From positions 17,732,001-17,796,000 of the forward strand of contig OZ038526.1 in assembly GCA_964036665.1 (NCBI GenBank): 64,000 nt of DNA, written 5' to 3'. A program made the translations under genes and the position numbers. Origin of the DNA: Gordius sp. MW1 (taxonomy: Eukaryota > Nematomorpha > Gordioida > Gordea > Gordiidae). How positions within the stretch are numbered: the stretch's first letter is position 1; every line of letters starts with the position of its first letter. Below the pieces are notes generated by a model, which saw only the letters and a program-made list of their open reading frames with translations, was not told where the DNA came from and ran no database searches. This document shows, piece by piece, positions 8,175 through 20,280 of the stretch.

Positions 8175-10700
8175 CTAAACGGATGGCATCGGGCCGTGAA
8201 TGGAAATCGTGTTAGATCTAACGATTTTTATTGTAATCTTCTGTCTGATGTAATACGACTCTTTCGAATCCGATGAGACCATGGAAATTGCTCTCCCAAT
8301 TTGTTTTAAAAAAGAGAGGCATTGGATGCCTAGGTTTCCGATTGTGGAAGCCACTAAGGGAATAAATATTGTTTCTGAAAGGGAAGAGTATTTATTTGAC
8401 TTCCTACTTTCAGTGCTGACTAAAAGGTCAGGAGAGGAGTTGGAGGGGGCGAATATGTCGACCGTGGTGAAGTCCCAAGTGAGATTCAGTCCGCGGGACC
8501 AGGGGATGAGCGTAACGCCGTCGGGTCTTTCTCCATCTAGTGTGCTGAGGCCGACGGGTTCCAAGGTATTTGGAAAGCCTGCCTTCCTTAGGTACTGGCC
8601 GATTAGTTTGTTAATCGCCGTGTGCCTGGGGTTGCGCCCTTTGCTGTATTTGCAGTGGAGGGGGTGATGGCCATTGGGTTGGACCGGCTGTTTACATTAG
8701 TCGCATACGAATGGGGATACGATGTCACAGCCGAGACGCAGGCCTATGGCAATGCGTAGCTCCTCACCAGACATGTGAAGTCCCAGGTTCCTGATAGGGA
8801 TTGCCTCGAGCCATTCGTAACCGCTGTTGGAAGAAGCCTAGTTGAAAAGGTGTTTTCCTTGAGATAGGTCGTTCGGAGAGAGGTAAGCTACGGAACGTGC
8901 TAAGGGAAGGTCCCATTCCTTCTGGGTCACTCCAAGTGGTCGGTCGGCTATTCGAGCTTTTCCGTATCCCAGAGGCGTAGAGCCTCCTGAAGGTGCGGGT
9001 CTGAGAGAGATGTCAAAGCGGTGATTAGCGGGTCGGTACTCATACGCGACGATATAAAACCCGCTAATGCAATCTGTCTCGGGGATCTTATGCCAATCCC
9101 CCCTCTCTTAGAAGGGAGGGATGCTTGGAGCCATTGGGCGGGACTAAACTTTATATTGAGACAGGACTCAAAAAGATCATATTGAGTTGTTCGTGACAGC
9201 TGTAGATAGGTGATGCACGCAAGGCGTGATTTATTTTTGGGATTAGCAGGAAATTTTTTGCCAAAAAAAAAGCGTGGTGAGGGGTAAGTTTTTGCAAGGT
9301 GGGTTTGACGGTCTCAATAAAGGTCGAAAATTTTGCTAGAAAACGTTGCGAAAAGATGGGCCCTCCTAATGGAGCGCCTAAATGGCTGAACTGGTCTAAG
9401 GAGAGTAAGGGAAATGGGAGTGATGAGGGGTCGATTGAGGTGTCCCTGCAGTAAATTTCACATTTTAAATGGTTCAGTTGGAGACCTACTAAATCTGAGA
9501 AGGACTCGATGATTTTCGGTATTTTTTGTATTTCGCTGGCTAGTCCCACCAAAAAACCGTCGTCCATGTACCAAAGGTTGCATGAAAAATTTCCTGAGTT
9601 ACCAATTTTTTCAATTATCCCTTGGATGGCCAGACAGAAAAGAGCTGGGCCTAGGGGATCACCTTGCTGTATCCCTCTGGAAGAGTGAATTGTTTTGTCC
9701 CCAAATAGAAGGTATGATGGGGCACCGTAACTATTGAGGACATAGGAGTAGTATTCGGGGTACGCTTCCTGGAAGGGTTTTAGAAACGCCGCCCTATGGA
9801 CGCTGTTGAAAGCGTTTTTAAAGTCAAGTTTGACTAGTAGTTCGGACTGAGGTGAGGACTCAAAAAGGATTCTTGAGGTATGGGCTGCGGCTTCACAACC
9901 TCCCTTGGCTCCAAAACCTAATTAGTTGGGGAGGAAGGAACTGGCCAAGGAGGCGCGGATTTTGGTCGTGATCAATTTGGAAACTAATCTACGTAAAACT
10001 GACCCTATAACGATGGGACGAATTGAGCCGTCGGGTTTATTGAAGGCCAGTAGTTTTCCGCCAAAAAGAATATAGGATATGTCTGAAGGGAATTGGCCTC
10101 TTCTGATAATGTTGCAGAAAAGGGTTAGGTTCGTAAGTAAAATTTGTGAACCGCTTATGTGGGGCTTGATGAGGTCTTGCAGGAAAATGGGGCGGATGCC
10201 GTCCAGGCCTGCTGCTGAGTCTTTCTTGAAGGAATTTATTGCATTTGCGACTTCGAAAGCTGTAAAATCGGTGATGGAGGTTGAGGGGGTATCCTGCAAT
10301 GAGGGGGTTAAAGCTTGGCCCTCAGGGTGTTTATCTAGGAGGAGAACGTATGTTGAGTTGGTAGAAGGTGCGATCAAATCGGACGAACCTAAAATACGAA
10401 GAGCTGAGCTGATTTCCAGGGCATTGATTTTGTTTGCTATAGCTTTAGTTTTTAGATCCAATGAAAGCTTAGGTTTATGAGACTTTTTTGGAAGCATAAG
10501 GGGCTTGTTAGGGTCAAAACTTTGGATTGATCCTTTAATGGCCTTAGATAACTGTGCCTCTTTGGATTGTGGTATTGCAAGGGTATGAAAACAAATAGTG
10601 AATAGATTCCTCCACTCTTCTAGATTGTCGGGGTTTTTGTTGATAGATGATAGAATTTTATTGAAAAGGGCACTGAATGCTTCCCTTGCTCCCCTTGTAT
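8175..10700 (-). pseudogene. Non-LTR retrotransposon ORF with restriction-like endonuclease, decayed
   Basis: Read on the minus strand. An N-terminal segment (about 10.69-10.5 kb) leads into a reverse transcriptase: AAGLDGIRP, KPDGSIRPIVIGSVLRR (about 10.0 kb), KLDFKNAF with the motif A Asp (about 9.82 kb), GIQQGDPLGP, and the catalytic YMDDG at 9559-9570. A thumb region follows with GGIGIRSPRQ (about 9.08 kb), then a C-terminal C/H-rich knuckle and a PD-(D/E)XK-like endonuclease with RPDG (about 8.52 kb), WDFTTVD and ESRKSNKY. This order (RT, knuckle, restriction-like endonuclease) is that of the R2/R4/NeSL/Hero-type LINEs. The exact clade cannot be set here. Stops, including one inside the knuckle near 8704 and one near 9920, plus frame shifts make it non-functional, although motif residues are kept. 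No poly(A) tail is visible. Confidence 0.75.
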
Positions 10701-10919
10701 CCTATTAAGAATATTTGGTTTTGGCAGGGAAATAAAATCTTGTGTCCAGGCATTGCTTGGATGGTTAAAGGTGTCTGTTTTTGGGTGATGCTCAACAGAT
10801 ACGGTGTCAAAGAAATAGCTATTAGACGGTAAGGTTGGGGGTGGTAGGTTGGGTGAATGGAAGGTGTTTGAAGCTGGGCAACGGTTGTTGCGAGGGCCAT
10901 AGACAACATACTTACCAAA

Positions 10920-11280
10920 TTTTGTTAGTGCGGTAATCTTATGACAGGCTGGACATGGTCAGGGTGTCATGTATTTTTTTTTTATTTTTTTAGGAAGGGG
11001 AAGATGATATCTTAAAACTTGTAAGAGTACTCTGGCTTTTCTTATTTTTTTTTAAGTATTTGACAAAAAATATTTTTTTTTTTAGAGATTTTAGTATTTT
11101 TAGCAAGTAATAATTAATTTAAAAGTTGAGAATAAGTAGATCTAAAATTGCACATTATCCATAAATTGTAAAAAAGTTATCTATCTCTAATTCAAATATG
11201 GGATAATTGACGTTCAAATTTACAAACGCTATGGTATAACAATGGGATCGTCAAAAGTAACAATGCATTTTCCCCATCCC
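10920..11280. other. Spacer with T-tracts
   Basis: Poly(T) stretches and AT-rich DNA between the 5' end of the LINE and the next composite repeat. No gene seen. Confidence 0.35.
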
Positions 11281-11283
11281 CTG

Positions 11284-11470
11284 CTAGTAAAAAAAACTCG
11301 GGCCTTCGGCCCTCGTGGGAAGGGGGAGAAGGGAAGGGAAGGGAAGAGGGGAAGGGAAGGGGGGACGACTCATCTGTACTTCGTATAAATGTATCATATT
11401 TGCTATGCAATTTATGGGCGAGAAAGGTGGGAAGGGGCGAGAATGCCTATAGGGGGGTATTAAATGCCTA
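11284..11470 (+). repeat. TTCG hairpin, GA-rich tract and constant box, plus orientation
   Basis: A perfect inverted repeat GGGCCTTCGGCCC (11,300-11,312) precedes a GA-rich tract, then GACGACTCATCTG, the constant box TTTGCTATGCAATTTATGGG, CGAGAAAGGTGGGAAGGGG, GAGAATGCCTATAG and TATTAAATGC. Copies lie at 5300-5480 (minus) and 20,605-20,760 (plus). Confidence 0.7.
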
Positions 11471-11699
11471 ATGATTAATTAATTATTTATACAAATTTTC
11501 CATTATAGGCAAAATGTAATATAGGAAGGGTTAGGGTTAGATTTAGTGTTTGCATCTAGTTGCGTATTACATTAGTTTTTGTGGCCTTTAGTGATTATGG
11601 GTCTAACAAACATTATATTATAAAACAACACAATGTTAAGAATTTGCAGAATTGTTGAGAGAAATTTTTTGTTGAATTTGAACAATTTTTAATTAAAAA

Positions 11700-12400
11700 A
11701 ATCAAAAATTTGGCCAATGGTCATTTTTTCTCTATTGGTCAGTACCAACAGATACTCTATAAGTCAATGATAGCCAAAAAAACGGAAAAAAAATTTTGAT
11801 GCTCACTTTGGCCAATGGTCATTTTTTTCCATTGGTCAGCAGCCAGCACATGGTAAAAGTGGATATAAATTCATAAGAGTAAAAAAAACGAAAAAAAAAT
11901 TTTCGAATCACATTTTGGCCAATGGTCATTTTTTTTTCATTGGTCAGCAGCCAGGACACGGTAAAAGTGGATATAAATTCATAATAATCAAAAAAAAACG
12001 AAAAAAAAGTTTTCGAATCACATTTCGGCCAATGGTCATTTTATTCCATTGGTCAGCAGCCAGCGGACGGCCAAAAAGTCATAATAGCAATGGTAGGAAC
12101 AGGAACAATCATAATAGTAAAAAAAAAACGAAAAAAATAATTTCGATTCACATTTTGGCCAATGGTCATTTTTTCCATCGGTCAGGAGCCAGCGGACGGC
12201 CAAAAAGTCATAATAGCCATGGTAGTAACAGGAACAATCATAATAGTCAAAAAAAAACGAAAAAATAAACTCGGATTCACATTTTGGCCAATGGTCATTT
12301 TTTTCATTGGTCAGCAGCCAACGGACGGCCAAATAGTCTTATTATCAATGATAGTAACAAGAACAATCATAAGAGTCAAAAAAACTCCGGGATTCTAACC
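11700..12400 (+). repeat. Hairpin minisatellite, copy 3
   Basis: Six units with GGCCAATGGTCATTTTTT and CCATTGGTCAGCAGCCAG at about 11,712, 11,812, 11,915, 12,027, 12,157 and 12,286 (spacing about 100-130 bp). Linkers contain ACGGCCAAAAAGTCATAATAG and AAAAAAAACGAAAAAAA. The array ends at 12,388-12,405 with CTCCGGGATTCTAACCC, whose reverse complement is a B-box-like GGTTAGAATCCCGGAG, matching the tRNA-like heads of the inverted copies at 3 and 5 kb. Confidence 0.75.
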
Positions 12401-12409
12401 CAAAAACTA

Positions 12410-12830
12410 GTTAAATTGCATAGCAATTAAAAGTAAACAACTTTTATTTATGTTTATTATACAACATTGGTCAGCAGCCAGCGGACGGCCAAAAAGTCAT
12501 AATAGCAATGGTAGGAACAGGAACAATCATAATAGTAAAAAAAAACGAAAAAAATAATTTCGATTCACATTTTGGCCAATGGTCATTTTTTCCATCGGTC
12601 AGGAGCCAGCGGACGGCCAAAAATTCTTATTATCAATGATAGTAACAAGAACAATCATAAGAGTCAAAAAAAACTCCGGGATTCTAATTAAAAAACTAGC
12701 TAAATTGCATAGCAATTAAAAGTAAACAACTTTTATTTATGTTTATTATATAACTAGTTAAATTGCATAGCATTAAAAGTAAACAACTTTTATTTATGTT
12801 TATTATATAATAGAAAATTTAACAAATCTT
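12410..12830 (+). repeat. Duplicated minisatellite segment and three TTGCATAGCAA units
   Basis: The part at about 12,465-12,620 is nearly the same as 12,045-12,199, a segmental duplication of array units, and again ends in CTCCGGGATTCTAA. It alternates with three copies (12,412, 12,703 and 12,758) of AAATTGCATAGCAATTAAAAG followed by TAAACAACTTTTATTTATG. The core AATTGC-ATA-GCAATT is an inverted repeat that also occurs near 5346, 11,405, 14,655, 20,685, 22,138 and 50,735. Confidence 0.65.
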
Positions 12831-12839
12831 ATATATAAC

Positions 12840-14418
12840 TAGAGCTGTTAAAGTTCATCTTAGATATGAACTAGTTCAAGTTCATAGTTCAATTTGAAAA
12901 AATAAATTAGTTCAAGTTCAAGTTCATATTTTTTCAAAAGTAACTAGTTCAAGTTCATCCAAATAAAAAACGAACTAGTTCAGTTCTTAGTTCAAATTTT
13001 ACAAAAGGAACTAGTTCAAGTTCAGTTTATAGTTCAGTTCATTTTTAATTGCTTGCAATTTATGGGCTCGTTTTTTTTAATATTATAGAAATTTAATCCA
13101 GTTGAAAAACGTTTTATCTGATCCAAAATTAGTTTTTTATTTTTTCAATTAATAATTTTATCAATTAAATTTTATTTGATGATGGAGTTCAAACTTGTTA
13201 TTATTAAAATCTAATAAACAATTTCATATAAAGTTTTTTTATACAAAACTAAATAAACTACATGTGTAAAACTTTTAGGTTTCATTTCAAACAATATAAT
13301 ATATATAATTACAATTGATAATAGAAATCAGGGGGAAGTAGATGGGAATTGGACTTCAACAAAAGATTATTTTCAAAATTATCATTTAATAAGGAAGAAC
13401 GTTTATCCCCAAATATAAGTTTTCCTAAATTGAAAAGCCTTTCAACATGAGCATTAGATGGAAGGCAAACGTTATTTTTAATAAAAATTTGTTTAAACTG
13501 GGTAAATTCGTTATATATTTCAAAAGATGTATTGTTTAGTTTTACAAAATTTCAATGATTTCTTTATTCAAATTTTCACGTCTGATGTCAAGGAAATCCA
13601 ACCCATTGTAAGTTTGAGGGTTTACATTTTCTGCATTCGCTGGCAAGATTGTATTAATGGCTTTTAAGATACGATATTTCTCCTCCCGATTTTCGGATAA
13701 TCTTATCCAAGCCCAATCTGTTTTGAACATTGGATGCAGTACAGCTGCAATAATATTGTCATCATCATAGAGATCTGAAAATCTTGAAACCATAAGATTT
13801 ATAAAATTAGAATCAATTGATATTAAATATTGATGTTCTTGATGCATCAATAATCTTCCTACCTACACCCAATTTACACCTGGCCTTGATAGAATTTTTA
13901 TTAGACGATACGAATTTAAAATATTCTTCCATCGAAGGCCAAGGTAAAGGGTTGGGTAGATCAGAACATGCTGATCATTTTCTCTATCCACTTCGGGGGA
14001 TATACTAGAACTAGAACCACTATCAATATCCATCTTTAAAAATTAAAGGCACATATAAAACATAAAAATTAAACCAATGATTCATACAGACAATAGTACA
14101 GGTTCGATTGTAATTTTCTATAAATATTTAAAGGTGCGTTTAATAAATCGTCTTGTTTATAAAAACAGTCAAACTCGGCTTATAATTTCAATTTAAATAA
14201 TAATTTTTGTGATGAACTAGTTCATTTATATTGTAAAGTTCAAGTTCAAGTTCAGAATAGTAAAAAAGTAACTAGTTCAAGTTCAAGTTAAACGTTAAAA
14301 AAAGGAACTAGTTCAAGTTCATAATTCAATTTTTGGAAAGGTAACTAATTCAGTTAGAAGTTCTGTAAAAAGTGAACTAGTTAAATGAACTAGTTCAAAA
14401 TGAACTAGTTCTTAACAG
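12840..14418 (-). mobile_element. Internally deleted hAT transposon with 8-bp TSD
   Basis: The duplicated TATATAAC lies at 12,832-12,839 and 14,419-14,426, the 8-bp size typical of hAT. The left end starts TAGAGCTGTTAA and the right end finishes TTAACAG, so the inner part of the terminal inverted repeat is kept and the outer five bases of the right end seem lost. Both subterminal regions (about 12,860-13,060 and 14,210-14,415) carry many copies of the palindrome GAACTAGTTC and of AGTTCAAGTTCA, as expected of transposase-binding subterminal repeats. The interior encodes the transposase C-terminus on the minus strand. Length is 1579 bp, too short for a complete autonomous element. Confidence 0.8.
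13330..14035 (-). pseudogene. hAT transposase, C-terminal part
   Basis: On the minus strand, 13,542-13,850 is open and encodes residues with AAVLHPMFKTDWAW, the [LD]HP block of hAT transposases. After a frame change near 13,540 the sequence continues with LPSNAHVERLFNLGKL and a downstream NFENNLLLK, which is the hAT C-terminal dimerisation region (pattern S-x-x-x-E-R-x-F). An acidic/Ser start at 14,035 precedes it after further breaks. BED finger and most of the DDE core are missing. Confidence 0.75.
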
Positions 14419-14429
14419 TATATAACACA

Positions 14430-14720
14430 CCAAGGGAGATAGAGATGAGGGGTGGGGCACCTCTTATGCATTAATTTCAAAAATAACACAGCGAGGGAGA
14501 TAGAGATGAGGGGTGGGGCACCTCTTTCTCATGCATTAATTTAAAAAATCGATAACCTAATATACCCAATGCAAATAGATAGGGATGGACGGACGGACAG
14601 ACATACGGACGGACGGACGGACAGACAGACGGACGGACGGACAACAAAAAACGAGCCCATAAATTGCATAGCAATTAAAAGACGTGATAAACGTCAAAAC
14701 TCATTATTTCGTGTTTTTAA
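14430..14720. repeat. Short direct repeat, GGAC microsatellite and TTGCATAGCAA box
   Basis: AGGGAGATAGAGATGAGGGG with GTGGGGCACCTCTT occurs at 14,433 and 14,494. A (GGAC)n tract with GACA interruptions lies at 14,585-14,643, followed by ACGAGCCCATAAATTGCATA at about 14,650, the same box found in the composite repeats. Confidence 0.7.
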
Positions 14721-17700
14721 CCAATAGCAATTCGTATTTGACGTTCGCTATTTTACAACCTTCGACATTTCTGTACGCTACACCGGTCTCCCCTATATTT
14801 ATATTTAAAAAAAGTTAATAAAAACATCGTTAAACGGCCAATCTAAAATTATATTTCAAGATACGGCCTTTCAGCCATCGGAAATATTGATTACCCCCTT
14901 AGTGGCTGGTACAACGGCTAAAATTTTTATACAGCTTTATTTTTGAATAATACCCCAGTGGCTAGCATTAATATAGGACCGAAGCTTTAGGCTTTTTAAT
15001 TAATCTCGCTACAGAGCTATTTTTTTGCCTATGTTTAAATTAAATAATGATTATTTTCTCGGATGGTCGGCAGAGTTTTTAAAAGATTTGAAACTGGTTT
15101 AAGCCCAAACCAATTATCGGTTTAAATTTTATTCAATGTAAACTTTATTTTATTTTTTATTTTTTTTCTATTTAGATTATAGTCTGCAAACAGAAAGGGC
15201 CATAAATGGCTTAAAAAAAGAATCTGCATGTCTTATACACAAGAACTTATTTCAAGTGCAGAGAAGACTGGTTTCGATGCCACCTCTTGAGTCACGATAG
15301 TTTGAAAACGAGACGACAGGATACAAATTGATACTTTGTAATCGAGATCGCGTTCTATAAATAATAGTCCTGACAAATGCAAGAACTTGTCATATACTAT
15401 AATATTGCCAAAGATCCAATAACTTAAATTGAAGCTTTGCAAACACATGACTGACTATTATCCTTTTCGACTTTTAATATCCATCACGGGATTCTAACAC
15501 ATAAGAGTGCAGGAGGGAGGGGGAGGAAATTAAATTTAATGTTGCAAAAGATCAGTATAATATGAGAAGAGATGTGCGCGCAGTTATTTAACTTAAAAAG
15601 CAAAAAAATTTCTACTTTTATAACACAAGGAGCGGCGGTTAACCTTGGTTTGTTGGAGATATTGGTTAACTCAAGCGCCTGAAAATTCCTACATCGCTAT
15701 CTAACGTCAAGAGTAAACTTTGCTGAAAAAATCTATATTTATTGCATTCAGATTCTGCGATTTAATTTCTACGCGAATTGGATGCATCCATACCTATTCT
15801 TAACATTGTAAATTCTGTGATAAACAAAAAAGTATTTAAATTGCTATGTTATTTTGTTGAATGTATCACCTTTGACATTGTTCATAAATTAATATTTTTT
15901 CTAGCCTAATTTTATTCAAACAAAATAAATTTTGTTGATTATTGCTTATTTTTAGTTAATTTTATTATTATTTTTATTTTTTTAGTGGTTGTTTATAGAT
16001 GACGTTAACTGTGGATAAGGCATAAGGCAGGTCCATCTCTGGCCCCGCAAGCGTTTGTTTCATTTTTATCCGCCCGACCTACCTTAGATATTTTTTATAA
16101 CCCTGCCCGAAATGACCCGACTGTAATTTTAGAAACCAACACGGAATAAAACGTTGACTCAGTCTTTAATTCTCTAAGATTAGTAGGGATTTGATTATTG
16201 ATAATGCTTAAAAAGTACATTTAACTATTAAATTAATAATATGTTAGATGAATTTATATATTTTCAATTTCTTACCCGAGAGTTTATCTCTAAAATAATC
16301 TTACAACATAACAATTGGGTAGAGTGTGCCGAGCGGGTTTATATAAATTTTCTATACATCTACAACAAGTATAACCATAATCCCATCTAGCAGATGTAAA
16401 ACACATAATCTTTTTTTAAATAATTTCCATTGCCTTTAAGTTTTATATAGTTCGTGACTTTTTCATACATATTTGTATCCAAAAAGGTAGCGTGTTTGTA
16501 AATATATACTAAGCCTTATTTTTATTATTAAATGTATGTATTTCAGTAAAATAATAACCAATAATTCAGCAAAATGAGCTCAGTAGTTTTTAAGGTGCAC
16601 ACTGCACAGTGTTCAGTTTTATTAATATTCTGTATTTTTTCATTTTTGCCAAGTCGATCCATTCGAATTAATTATAAATTTAAAAAGTTGTTATGTTTAA
16701 AGAAAAAAAGTTATTTATTAATTAATTAAATCAGCGTAAATATGATTAAGGTTAGCATGGGCATAACCAAATTTGGGAATGAGGAGGGGGGGTGATAAAG
16801 AGGCCTGCAAAGTCGCTTAATTTTAACACAAAACCCAATAGCGTTTTAAATTTCAACCCAGCTTGTTCGATTTTTCACCCCGAGCCCGGCCCCGAAGGCA
16901 TCTATTTAAACTTAAACTCGGCCCTATCCGAAAATATAAAATTTTACCTGGCCCGACTCGAAAACTAGAAAAAGATGCGATATGTTTAATTTGATTAATT
17001 TAATCGACAAATCAAATTATTAGCTTTAACAAACCAATTGGTGCCACAAGTTTTGAAAACAATAATTTATTTGAACGATTCACTTTAATTATGAAAAAAT
17101 ATCATTGAATCCAAAAATTTGGGAGCTCGTCTAGCTATTATAGAAAATTTTTAATTCAAAATAGATTATGTTAAAAATAAAAAACCTTTGTTATATTACC
17201 TTATAAAGTAAGGCACACTTTATAGTTGTAAAAAATTTAAACTTTAAAATAATGTATGGATTATATCATTTTTCCTGAGCTAAAAAAATTTACATTAAGA
17301 GAATAACAATTGGATGCAATCGGGATTTTGTTCGACAATTTATTTAACAAATTGATTAAATGAATTGCATTATATTATAGAATGATAGGCTAATAATAAT
17401 ATCTTGCCGCAATTTGTGACTCAATTTCCCCTATGGTTTCTTTCCTGCAAGGATTTTCTCCAAGGTCCTTTCAAATTCTGAATATGCCAACCAAGGTCAT
17501 TATAACTTGAGACCCAACGGGCGGCTTAATTTTCCGGCGCCTAAAAACTTAAAACCCCATGACCGGCACGGGCCTTGTAAGACTATATGCCCGAGCTCGG
17601 CCCGTTAATTTTTTACACAGCCCGGGCCCAGCATGAGCCAGACAGACAATAGATTCTCTTATATTTAACAATTATTTAACTGTACTTTTTTGACAATATT

Positions 17701-20280
17701 CAAAAAAATGTTCAATAATTCGGTCTCAAACAGATATTTATTTCTTCCACCAAGCGACCCGCCATTTAACTTTCACTAGTAATAAATTTGGAAACTTTAT
17801 GCTAGATTAAATTTATTTAACAAAAATTGTATTGCATTTTTAATTCTCAATCATATCGAAAAAATTCAAGATCCACTTTTTTAAAATCGCAAATTTAATG
17901 AATATATTAAAAGGAAAAACTAACAATAAATTATAATTGTGAAAATTAAATAATTATAAGATTTGAAAAGCACATAAATATATTAAAGTAAAATACAAAA
18001 ATAATAACATTGTTTAAATAAGTGGCCGGGCCGGAGCGAGCCATTATTTATACCTACGCCCTAGGCCTGACCTAAACCACTTTGGTTGCCTTATTTAAAT
18101 TTGAATTTTTTGAATTATATTTATTAGAGGTTTAAAGATTTCAGAAGATGTTAGTTTATTTTACTGAATGAGTATATTTAATTATTACTATTAGTTATAT
18201 GATATTAAATATAAATATTTTGATTTTTTAATATAATTATCTTATAGCATAACTCGGCCTCAATCCAACACATAGATTAAAATTAAATAGGCATATTTAT
18301 TAACTTTAAATGTTATATATTCTTTAATATCAAACAAAGGCATAAATAGTGCAGTGATGATTTTGGAAGGAGTTTTTATAGGCATTTGATAATGCTGTAT
18401 CAATTTAATTTATTTAAATTCCGGTAATATTTTATAGCAATTCAAAATAGCCTTTGATGAAGACTTTATCCTTTGTGACTAATCCTATACCCTCTACCCA
18501 TTTTATGAAATAAATAATAAAAAATATTCAATTTGAATGACAAAAAGTAAGGACAATACATTGTGACATTAAACATGGGCGTAGCCAGAAAGGCCGCTGC
18601 TCCCCCCCCCCTAAATGGGAGATAAAAAAAATTAAACAAATAGCGTTAACATTTAAAAAAAAATGTCTTACGCCACCCCCCTATTCAAACTTAAAACTCA
18701 TTCTAAAATTTACACGGTATAATTTAAATTTTTACTTTTGAGATAGAATATTAATGTAAAATTAGTAGTTGCATTTTTCCTATCACCAAATTTGAGTTTA
18801 TATGGGCATTTTGCAAATCATGTAATAGCAATTAAGAGTTTTTAATTTAGATGTTAAATTTTATCATTAGTATGATGACGGAAAATAATGGTTGTGTTAA
18901 ATGAGTGTTCAGCGAGTTGGCGAAGGAAAAAAACAAACTGTATAAAGTCTGAATTAGACAGTTTGCGGAAAATGCTAGAAAGATAGCTTTATCATGATTT
19001 TACATTAGTCTATATTAATTGGCGTTGAGTTTTTCTTTGGGTTGAGGCCAGAGGCTTGCAAATTTTTTAAGGCCCGGCGTGGGGTCAAAATTTTAAATTA
19101 AAAAATTACGAGTTTCACCCTGACCCGAATTATTACATATTTAAATATAGGTTCCGCTTGGAAACTTAATAAATAGAAACCTAAATATAGCCCTAACAAA
19201 ACTTATTTTTTTCGTAAAATTTATAGAATTTTTAAAATTGTTTATTGAATAATTTAACGCTTAATGTAAAAATATAAAACTATAAATAAAATAATATTTT
19301 TTTTTAACTAAACATGCCTTGATGATATCACCCATTATTTTTAATAAACCTCATCTTCCAAAGCTTTTTCCCTAATTGAATGTCATAAGAATTTTGATAA
19401 TTTATGATAGTCTAAAATAAACACCTAGAAGCGAGGCTTTTCAATTCCATGTTTTTAGTGATATATAGATCACTAAATGTTGTTCCAGTTTATAATAATA
19501 TAAAACTAATAAATGCAATGATTTTAAATCTGCTCACTGGCAATCCTAGAAATCTTTAAAAAGCGGATTAAAGCGTGAACAATTTATTGATCTTTATTTT
19601 AAAAAGTGTCGAGCCTTCAAGTACACGTTTATTTTACTAATAACATTCATGAATGCTTCAATCATTTTAAGACGGCTATTCCATCATGGCTCAACACAAA
19701 TAAATAGACTGGCTTAATTTATTATTTACCAACTTGATGGGAAAAATCGACTCAGTAGGACTTTTGAACCTACTATTTAAAGCGACAAGATTGACTTATC
19801 AAAGACCACTTTAAAAAACCACCCTAGATTTATTTTCAGTTGGTGAACTGAAATTCTATCATCTTTATTTTATGATATTTTAAATGTTTATAAGTATTAG
19901 GCATCAACTATTCTTCTTAAAATTCAACAGAGATCCTTCTGAAAATAAATATTTGATTTGTTAAGACTCCTTTAACTTTTTTGTGGGCGACCTGTTGACT
20001 GAGTCGTGCAAACCCTTGACTAAGCTGCGCAGTTACTTTTATACTTTTTAAAGTTTTTTTTAGAAAATGCACATTGTTCCTTGATTTTAGCCAAATCTGA
20101 AAAGTTTTTAACCTTGTTTTTTTTGAATATAACCTATAGGAGGAAAAATTTGTCGTTTAACGATTAACCCTTAAGAGTGCTTGTGTTGCTCTCTAGAAAA
20201 AATAAAATTTGACTGATTAAAAAAAATCACCTGACCCCTTTAAAGTATAACAACTTCTTACACCCTATTTCATTTTAAAT
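14721..20280. other. Gene-free AT-rich region with CCCGGCCC-rich islands
   Basis: No coding homology was recognised in 5.5 kb. The AT-rich background is broken by short GC islands made of degenerate CCCGA/GGCCCG words at about 16,060-16,130, 16,865-16,970, 17,540-17,635, 18,020-18,070 and 19,065-19,135, with similar islands at 45,230-45,300 and 53,140-53,205. A CATGGGCGTAGCCAG motif lies at 18,574. Confidence 0.5.

Noticed and set aside
11700-12700. Regularly spaced repeats that resemble a CRISPR layout
   Set aside because: Linkers between repeats are themselves conserved, the setting is eukaryotic, no cas genes are present and the same units recur elsewhere as part of a composite repeat.
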